Part shown: piece by piece, positions 59,123 to 64,000 of the stretch
Position numbering within the stretch: position 1 is the first letter of the stretch
Layout: the number at the start of each line of letters is the position of its first letter
NCBI RefSeq assembly: GCF_047468865.1
Contig: NZ_JBLGTV010000009.1
Coordinates: forward strand, 1 to 64,000
DNA: 64,000 nt
Reading direction: 5' to 3'
Source: Castellaniella hirudinis_A
GTDB taxonomy: Bacteria > Pseudomonadota > Gammaproteobacteria > Burkholderiales > Burkholderiaceae_B
Translations under genes and position numbers: made by a program
Notes under the pieces: model-generated
What the model was told of the DNA's origin: nothing
The model's input: the letters and a program-made list of their open reading frames with translations, nothing else
Database searches by the model: none

Positions 59123-60025
59123 TCAGGGGTTGGACTGTCCCCAGACCCAGGCGGCCAGGAGGCGGATCTGCTCTGGCGTCAGGTGGTTTTCCTGGGCCGG
59201 CATCTGATTATCGCGCCCATTGTTGATGGTTTCGATGATGGTGGCCTCGGAACTGCCATACAGCCAGACGTCATCGGTCAGGTTGGGGGCCCCCAGCAGG
59301 GTATTGCCCTTGGCATCGGCCCCGTGGCAGGCCACGCAATAGGTATCGAAGCCGCGCTTGCCCGCATTGACCCGCAAGGGATCATGCGCCAGGCCGGAGA
59401 GCGAACGCACATACTGGGCGATGGCGGAGGCATCTTCAGGCTTGATCACCGCCCCCCAGGGCGGCATCACGCCATGACGCCCCTTGGTGATGGTTTCCAG
59501 GATCTGCTCGGGTTCGCCCCCCCACAGCCAATCGGTGTCGGTCAGGTTGGGAAAACCGCGCCCCCCCTTGGCATCCGACCCATGGCACTGGGCACAGTTG
59601 TTCAGAAACAAACGCTGGCCGATGTCGCGCGCCTGGTCGTCGTGGGCGATGTCCGGGATCGGCATCTCGCGGAAGCGCGCATACACGGGCTCGATCTGGG
59701 CATTGAGCACGGCCTGTTCTTCCAGCACTTGCTTGCCGGCGGTAAAGCCCAGCGTGCCCTGGAAACTGCCCAGACCCGGATACAGCGCCAGGTAGCCCAG
59801 GGCAAAAACGCACAGCAGCAGGTAGAACACCGTCCACCAGCGCGGCACCGGATTGTTGAGTTCGGTCAGATCCTCGTCCCAGACGTGGCCGGTATTGCCC
59901 TTGACCTCGACGTCCCGCTTCAGCCACTGCCACTGGGAAAACAACAGATAAACACACCAGACAATCCCGCCCAGCGCAATGACGGAAATGTAATAGCTCC
60001 AGAAACTGGTAAAAAAGTCACTCAT
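59123..60025 (-). CDS. ccoP: cbb3 cytochrome oxidase diheme subunit CcoP
   Basis: 300-residue membrane-anchored diheme cytochrome c. Two N-terminal helices (about 8-30 and 63-84) precede the heme sites CAQCH (Cys144, Cys147, His148) and CVACH (Cys230, Cys233, His234), with Met187 as a probable axial ligand. It passes electrons to CcoO/CcoN. The ATG at 60025 overlaps the ccoQ stop by eight bases. A longer reading upstream has no membrane-protein character. Confidence 0.97.
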   Translation of the reverse strand: MSDFFTSFWSYYISVIALGGIVWCVYLLFSQWQWLKRDVEVKGNTGHVWDEDLTELNNPVPRWWTVFYLLLCVFALGYLALYPGLGSFQGTLGFTAGKQVLEEQAVLNAQIEPVYARFREMPIPDIAHDDQARDIGQRLFLNNCAQCHGSDAKGGRGFPNLTDTDWLWGGEPEQILETITKGRHGVMPPWGAVIKPEDASAIAQYVRSLSGLAHDPLRVNAGKRGFDTYCVACHGADAKGNTLLGAPNLTDDVWLYGSSEATIIETINNGRDNQMPAQENHLTPEQIRLLAAWVWGQSNP

Positions 60026-60206
60026 GGGTATCCCCGGCTTTCTTGTCGTTGGAGGACTTGCCGATCTCGAATTCCTCGGGCAAATCGAAGGGCAATTGGG
60101 CGGACTTGCGGTTGGCCTCGGCGCGGTGCGACGACCAGGCCCACCAGACAATCCCGATGAATGTCACCATTGCCAGCACCGTCACCACGGCGTTGATTAT
60201 GGACAT
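60018..60206 (-). CDS. ccoQ: cbb3 oxidase small subunit CcoQ
   Basis: 62-residue single-helix protein. MSIINAVVTVLAMVTFIGIV is the membrane segment and WWAWSSHRAEANRKSAQLPF follows it, ending in an acidic tail. CcoQ stabilises the oxidase. It starts one base after the ccoO stop and overlaps ccoP by eight bases, the usual tight packing. Confidence 0.93.
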   Translation of the reverse strand: MSIINAVVTVLAMVTFIGIVWWAWSSHRAEANRKSAQLPFDLPEEFEIGKSSNDKKAGDTHE

Positions 60207-60207
60207 G

Positions 60208-60867
60208 TCAGTGCTCCCCGCCCGCCTGCATGATGGCTTCGGCGGCGGCCCGGCTGGCGACCCCCAGCCCCTGCAGATACGCCACCACGGCATCTTCCTC
60301 GGTCTTGCCGACCAGGGCCTGCGGCGCGGCCTCGATGTCGGCATCGGTGTAAGGCACGCCCAGGGTGCGCAGCACCTTCATGCGGTCTTGCACATCAGCC
60401 CCTTCGACGGTGTTGTGCTGCAGCCAGGGATACGCCGGCATATTGGACTCTTTGACCACGTCGCGCGGGTTGCGCAAGTGAATGCGGTGCCATTCGTCGG
60501 AATAACGCTGACCGACCCGGGCCAGATCGGGGCCTGTGCGCTTGGATCCCCACAGGAAAGGGTGGTCGTAGACGGACTCGCCCGCCACCGAGTACGGCCC
60601 ATAGCGCTGGACTTCGGACTGCAACTGGCGGATTTGCTGCGAGTGACAGCCCACACAGCCTTCGCGGATGTAGATGTCGCGCCCGACCAGCCGGAGAGAT
60701 TCGTAAGGCGCGACGCCTTCAATGGGCGTAGTGGTGGAATGCTGATAAAACAGCGGAATGATCTGCACCAGGCCGGAGAACGACACCACCAGGATGCTGA
60801 AAAAGATCAGCAAGCCAATGTTGCGCTCCAGCAATTCGTGGGAAAAGCGTTTTTTTGTACCAGACAT
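60208..60867 (-). CDS. ccoO: cbb3 cytochrome oxidase monoheme subunit CcoO
   Basis: 219-residue membrane-anchored cytochrome c with one N-terminal helix (about 16-38) and one heme site CVGCH (Cys71, Cys74, His75). The conserved GPDLARVGQRYSDEWHRIHL and SNMPAYPWL (Met ligand) follow. It lies 13 bases after ccoN. Confidence 0.97.
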   Translation of the reverse strand: MSGTKKRFSHELLERNIGLLIFFSILVVSFSGLVQIIPLFYQHSTTTPIEGVAPYESLRLVGRDIYIREGCVGCHSQQIRQLQSEVQRYGPYSVAGESVYDHPFLWGSKRTGPDLARVGQRYSDEWHRIHLRNPRDVVKESNMPAYPWLQHNTVEGADVQDRMKVLRTLGVPYTDADIEAAPQALVGKTEEDAVVAYLQGLGVASRAAAEAIMQAGGEH

Positions 60868-60880
60868 GGGGATGGACTCC

Positions 60881-62362
60881 TTAGGCCGACGCCGGCACGG
60901 CAGTGAGGGGGACGTCGCGGGGGTCTGAGTTCGTCAGGGGAACAGGCGGATTGACGCCTTTCTGGCCCCGCACGGTCAGCCAGGTGTTCCAGGCCATCAG
61001 GCACATGCCCGCCAGGAAGAACAGCCCGCCCAGGGCGCGGATGGCATAGAACGGATAGGTGGCCTTGACGACTTCGACGAAGCTGTAGGTCAGCATGCCG
61101 TCGGCCCCGGTGGCGCGCCACATCAGACCCTGCATCACCCCGGCGATCCACATGGCGGCGATGTACAGCACCACCCCCAGCGTGGCCAGCCAGAAATGCA
61201 GATTGATCAGTTCGGGGCGCGCCATGGACTGGCGGCCATACAGGCGCGGGATCAGGTAGTACAGCGACCCGAAGGTGATCATGGCGACCCAGCCCAAGGC
61301 CCCAGAATGCACGTGCCCCACCGTCCAGTCGGTGTAGTGCGACAGGGCGTTGACCGTGCGGATGGCCATCATCGAGCCTTCGAAGGTGGACATGCCATAA
61401 AAGGACAGCGCCACCACCATGAACTTCAGGATGGGATCGGTGCGCAGCTTGTGCCAAGCCCCCGACAGGGTCATGATGCCGTTGATCATGCCCCCCCACG
61501 ACGGGGCCAGCAGGATGAGGGAGAACACCATGCCCAGGGACTGCGTCCAGTCGGGCAGCGAGGTATACAGCAGGTGGTGCGGGCCCGCCCACATATAGGT
61601 AAAGGCCAGGGCCCAGAAGTGGACGATCGACAGGCGATAGGAATAAATGGGACGCTCGGCCTGCTTGGGCACGAAGTAATACATCATGCCCAGAAAGCTG
61701 GTGGTCAGGAAGAACCCGACGGCATTGTGGCCGTACCACCACTGCACCATGGCATCCTGCACCCCGGGATAGATGGAATAGGATTTCCAGCCCGACACGG
61801 GGAGTTCCAGGTTGTTGAATATATACAACATGGCAATGGTCAGGATGTAGGATCCGAAGAACCAGTTGGCCACGTAGATGTGCTTGACCCGGCGCCTGAC
61901 GATGGTGCCGAAGAACACAATGGCATACACCACCCAGACCAGCGTGACCAGAATGTCCAGCGGCCATTCGAGTTCGGCGTATTCCTTGGTGCTGGTAAAG
62001 CCCATGGGCAGGGTGATCACCGCCCCCACCAGGACAACCTGCCAGCCCCAGAAGGTGAAGGCCGCCAGTTTATCGGAGAACAGCCGGGCCTGACAGGTGC
62101 GTTGCACCACGTAATAGGACGTGGCAAACAGAGCACTGCCGCCAAAAGCGAAAATGACGGCATTGGTGTGCAGAGGCCGCAGGCGGCCGTAGCTGAACCA
62201 CGGAGTATTGAAATTGAGTTCGGGCCAAATCAATTGTGAGGCGATCAAAACGCCCAACGCCATGCCCACGACACCCCAGAAGACGGTGGCAATCGTGAAC
62301 TGTCGGACAATCCGATAATTGAAGGTTTCGGCCGTTGATCCGGAGCGCCCGGTCGTGCCCAT
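60881..62362 (-). CDS. ccoN: cbb3 cytochrome oxidase catalytic subunit CcoN
   Basis: 493-residue heme-copper oxidase subunit I of the high-affinity cbb3 type, with about 12 membrane helices. Heme and copper ligands are visible: LRPLHTNAVIFAFG (His), QWWYGHNAVGFFLT (His), MWAGPHHLLYTSLPDW (His pair) and DWTVGHVHSGALGW (His pair). It reduces oxygen to water under low oxygen. A perfect Fnr box lies 76 bases upstream of the ATG. Confidence 0.98.
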   Translation of the reverse strand: MGTTGRSGSTAETFNYRIVRQFTIATVFWGVVGMALGVLIASQLIWPELNFNTPWFSYGRLRPLHTNAVIFAFGGSALFATSYYVVQRTCQARLFSDKLAAFTFWGWQVVLVGAVITLPMGFTSTKEYAELEWPLDILVTLVWVVYAIVFFGTIVRRRVKHIYVANWFFGSYILTIAMLYIFNNLELPVSGWKSYSIYPGVQDAMVQWWYGHNAVGFFLTTSFLGMMYYFVPKQAERPIYSYRLSIVHFWALAFTYMWAGPHHLLYTSLPDWTQSLGMVFSLILLAPSWGGMINGIMTLSGAWHKLRTDPILKFMVVALSFYGMSTFEGSMMAIRTVNALSHYTDWTVGHVHSGALGWVAMITFGSLYYLIPRLYGRQSMARPELINLHFWLATLGVVLYIAAMWIAGVMQGLMWRATGADGMLTYSFVEVVKATYPFYAIRALGGLFFLAGMCLMAWNTWLTVRGQKGVNPPVPLTNSDPRDVPLTAVPASA

Positions 62363-62437
62363 AGGTGTTCCCCTCGAAACAAGTTAAAACGAAATTTTTA
62401 TAAACCTGAATGTTCCCTGAAGCAGCACAAAAGAACC

Positions 62438-62451
62438 TTGATTTAGATCAA
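62438..62451. promoter_or_regulatory. Fnr/Anr box upstream of ccoN
   Basis: TTGATTTAGATCAA, a perfect match to TTGAT-N4-ATCAA, 76 bases before the ccoN start. It overlaps the last codons and stop of ccoS, so the regulatory site and coding sequence share bases. The fnr gene lies 5.5 kb away. Confidence 0.9.
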
Positions 62452-62609
62452 TCCTGATCCGAACATCCGCGATCGTCATCATCCAGAATGGACTGGGCGG
62501 CCGCCTGGGTATCGTCGAACTGCCCCGAGAAAATCGCCCACCACAAAGCCACCCCGATCAACAGGACAAACAACAAAGAAATGGGCAACAGCAAAAACAG
62601 GCCATCCAT
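62448..62609 (-). CDS. ccoS: cbb3 oxidase assembly protein CcoS
   Basis: 53-residue single-helix protein with the CcoS hallmarks: MDGLFLLLPISLLFVLLIGV as membrane segment, WWAIFSGQFDDTQ directly after it, and an acidic ILDDDD tail. CcoS is required for cofactor insertion into cbb3 oxidase. It starts 12 bases after the ccoI-like stop. The stop codon lies inside the Fnr box of ccoN. Confidence 0.93.
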   Translation of the reverse strand: MDGLFLLLPISLLFVLLIGVALWWAIFSGQFDDTQAAAQSILDDDDRGCSDQD

Positions 62610-62621
62610 GGCGCGCCTCGC

Positions 62622-63632
62622 CTAAACCGGGCTGGCCAATGCCGCCCGCGGCCCGCCGGACGGCGCGTGCCGCGCCAGACGCCAGGCATTGGCCGCCACC
62701 GCCAGCGAAGACAGCAGCATGGTGATGGCCGCCAGCCAAGGTTGCACCAGGCCCACGGCAGCCAGAGGCGTCATCAGCACATGCCAGATCAAGGAGCCAT
62801 ACAGATTCTGGCGGGCGATGCGGCGGGTGGCGTGATCCAGATCCGCCCGGCCCTGCCGGGCGGACGGCCCGTCCAGCGGCAGAGCATCCGGGCAAGCCGG
62901 AGCCGCCAGGCGCAAGCTGGCGGCCCGGCGCGCCGCCAGGGCGGCCGGCACCGACATGGACATGGCACAGGGACAGCTCATGACCAGCAGCGCCACGGTC
63001 ACGGCCAAAGCATGATCGGGGCTGGCCTGCCACCACCAGGCGCCCACCAGGGCGGCCAGGGCAATCTGGACACAGACGAACCAGAAGGCGACACGATCGG
63101 CCTGGGCCATCAACTGGGCGTCGGCCGCCGGCAAGGCCGCCTGAACCGCCGCCGCTGACGGATCGGGGGCATCGAAAGATTGGCGGGCGCAGAATTCCAG
63201 AAACCGGGCACTGAGCAGGAAGGCGACGAACATGGCCACGGACTCGAAATAGACCTCGCCCGCATCGTGCCAGGTCGCCCATATGCTGGGGATGAAGGCG
63301 GCCAGAATGCCCAGGGCCACCGGCACGTCCATGCCCACCCGTCCTCGGCGCAGGCTGTCCAGCGCGCCCTGCCACACCGGCCAGGCGCAATACAGCACCA
63401 GCGGCACGCACAGCACCAGGCTGATCCAGTTCATCAGGACGATGGCCTGCTCCAGCGCTTGCTGGGATTCGGCGGAACGCACGCCATGGCGCAGATAACC
63501 CGGAAAAGCCAGCATCATGACCTGCATCATGACCAGCCAGGCCAAGCCGGTGCGGGCCAGCATATGGCGGCGCGCACGACGCATGGCATCGCTCATGAAG
63601 GGGGGCGGCGTCAGCAAAGATAGCGTAGACAT
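62622..63632 (-). CDS. ccoI: CcoI-like copper-transport protein lacking the P-type ATPase catalytic domains
   Basis: 336-residue membrane protein. It keeps the membrane helices of a CcoI/CopA2-type P1B ATPase in order, including the copper-path motif SCPCAMSMSVPAALAARR (CPC at 220-222), the preceding QADRVAFWFV helix and the closing RRIARQNLYGSLIWHVLMTP and AAITMLLSSLAVAANAWRLA helices. The actuator domain (TGES) between helix pairs, the DKTGT phosphorylation site and nucleotide domain after CPC, and the N-terminal metal-binding domains are all missing. Family members have about 700-800 residues. The frame is intact, precedes ccoS, and has an Fnr-like box. Confidence 0.82.
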   Translation of the reverse strand: MSTLSLLTPPPFMSDAMRRARRHMLARTGLAWLVMMQVMMLAFPGYLRHGVRSAESQQALEQAIVLMNWISLVLCVPLVLYCAWPVWQGALDSLRRGRVGMDVPVALGILAAFIPSIWATWHDAGEVYFESVAMFVAFLLSARFLEFCARQSFDAPDPSAAAVQAALPAADAQLMAQADRVAFWFVCVQIALAALVGAWWWQASPDHALAVTVALLVMSCPCAMSMSVPAALAARRAASLRLAAPACPDALPLDGPSARQGRADLDHATRRIARQNLYGSLIWHVLMTPLAAVGLVQPWLAAITMLLSSLAVAANAWRLARHAPSGGPRAALASPV

Positions 63633-63666
63633 TAGCGAACTATAGCCAGTTCCCCACAACCCAGCC

Positions 63667-63680
63667 TTGACCCAGATCAA
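63667..63680. promoter_or_regulatory. Fnr/Anr-type box upstream of the ccoI-like gene
   Basis: TTGACCCAGATCAA matches TTGAT-N4-ATCAA with one change, 34 bases before the start codon at 63632. It suggests that ccoI-like and ccoS are induced at low oxygen together with ccoNOQP. Confidence 0.75.
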
Positions 63681-63737
63681 GGATTGCAGTCGCCCGCGAG
63701 ACCCTTGACATCGGCGCATGCCGCCCATGCTGGGCGC

Positions 63738-63767
63738 AAAAAAAAGCGGGAAGGCAATGCCTTCCCG
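63738..63767 (-). terminator. Strong rho-independent terminator, minus strand
   Basis: A 10-bp perfect stem (CGGGAAGGCA with TGCCTTCCCG) around a very small loop is followed on the minus strand by GC and eight T. It ends transcripts arriving from the right edge. Confidence 0.88.
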
Positions 63768-63935
63768 AAACACACCGCAGGGGACCCCTCTCTGCTCAGG
63801 GAGGCCCCTCCGGGCCGCCCTGGCCAGCCAATACGGCGGGCTTGTTGCCATCCGCCGCGCGGCCTGCAAAGCCGCTTGGCTTATCCCCTGTCCTCTCGGT
63901 TCTTTCCAGGCGGATGCGTCCGGCATCCGCCCCGG
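63768..63935 (-). ncRNA. Candidate structured RNA or structured 3' UTR
   Basis: On the minus strand this GC-rich stretch between a stop codon at 63941 and a strong terminator can fold into nested helices. CAGGGGA/TCCCCTG pairs 63884-63890 with 63778-63784, and AGCCAA/TTGGCT pairs 63876-63881 with 63826-63831. Inside are hairpins 63834-63839/63852-63857 and 63859-63863/63871-63875, and a separate hairpin lies at 63909-63931. I do not recognise a known RNA family. It could equally be an ordinary structured 3' UTR. Confidence 0.4.
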
Positions 63936-63940
63936 CCCGC

Positions 63941-64000
63941 TCAGGCCACTTTTTCCGCGTCGAACTGGGCTTCCTCGGTGGAGCCCGCCAAGGCCGTGGT
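63941..64000 (-). CDS. C-terminal end of an unidentified gene, cut by the window edge
   Basis: The last 19 codons and a TGA stop of a reading frame entering from the right edge: TTALAGSTEEAQFDAEKVA. The codons favour GC at third positions as in neighbouring genes, and a terminator follows downstream, supporting a real gene end. Too little is present to name the product. Confidence 0.45.
   Translation of the reverse strand, partial: TTALAGSTEEAQFDAEKVA

Overview
The window looks like chromosomal DNA from a GC-rich betaproteobacterium of the order Burkholderiales, most likely an Alcaligenaceae-type organism. This is inferred from gene order and protein flavour (ccoNOQP with an Fnr box, ytcA-mdtNOP, ectRABC, soxBDAG), not from a marker gene. 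Coding density is high. The only clearly lower-GC stretch is a restriction-modification pair at about 16.1-18.1 kb beside a tRNA-Lys gene.

Layout. (1) 0-9.9 kb, minus strand: a Tad/Flp pilus operon (two flp pilins, cpaA, cpaB, cpaC, cpaD, cpaE, cpaF, tadB, tadC, tadD). Between the pilins lies a scrambled, in-frame mosaic of pieces of the neighbouring efflux genes. (2) 10.3-16 kb, plus strand: ytcA-mdtN-mdtO-mdtP tripartite efflux, a MarC-family protein and a SYLF-domain protein. (3) 16.1-18.7 kb: a translationally coupled methyltransferase/endonuclease pair, a gene-poor stretch and tRNA-Lys(CTT). (4) 18.8-28.9 kb: housekeeping genes, namely purB, a GST, mnmA, glcF-glcE-glcD with a further FAD-linked oxidase, and aroG behind a Phe/Tyr-rich leader peptide with an attenuator. 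(5) 29.2-52.2 kb: a large ectoine-related island. It has two Ehu-type ABC importers, a chemoreceptor coupled to an ArgE-like deacetylase, a GntR regulator, an eight-gene operon (doeA-like, soxBDAG, second doeA-like, threonine-aldolase-like, aldehyde dehydrogenase) and the convergent ectRABC biosynthetic operon. (6) 52.4-54.4 kb: a TonB-dependent receptor behind a Fur-like site. (7) 54.5-63.7 kb: a low-oxygen respiration block with three-cupredoxin NirK, an Fnr-type regulator, CcoG, a short FixH-like protein, ccoNOQP, ccoS and a CcoI-like protein that has lost its ATPase domains. Two Fnr-type boxes lie in front of ccoN and ccoI. (8) The right edge has a strong minus-strand terminator, a highly foldable stretch and the last codons of an unidentified gene.

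How the genes may work together. The island can import ectoines (two Ehu systems), make ectoine (EctABC) and open the ectoine ring (two DoeA-like hydrolases). ArgE could stand in for DoeB. EctB run in reverse, with the aldehyde dehydrogenase acting like DoeC, would return carbon to aspartate. The threonine-aldolase-like enzyme and the sarcosine oxidase are not part of the described ectoine pathway. I propose that they extend it to a beta-hydroxylated or N-methylated solute, for example 5-hydroxyectoine through an aldolase step. This is inference and is the most promising candidate for an undescribed pathway here.
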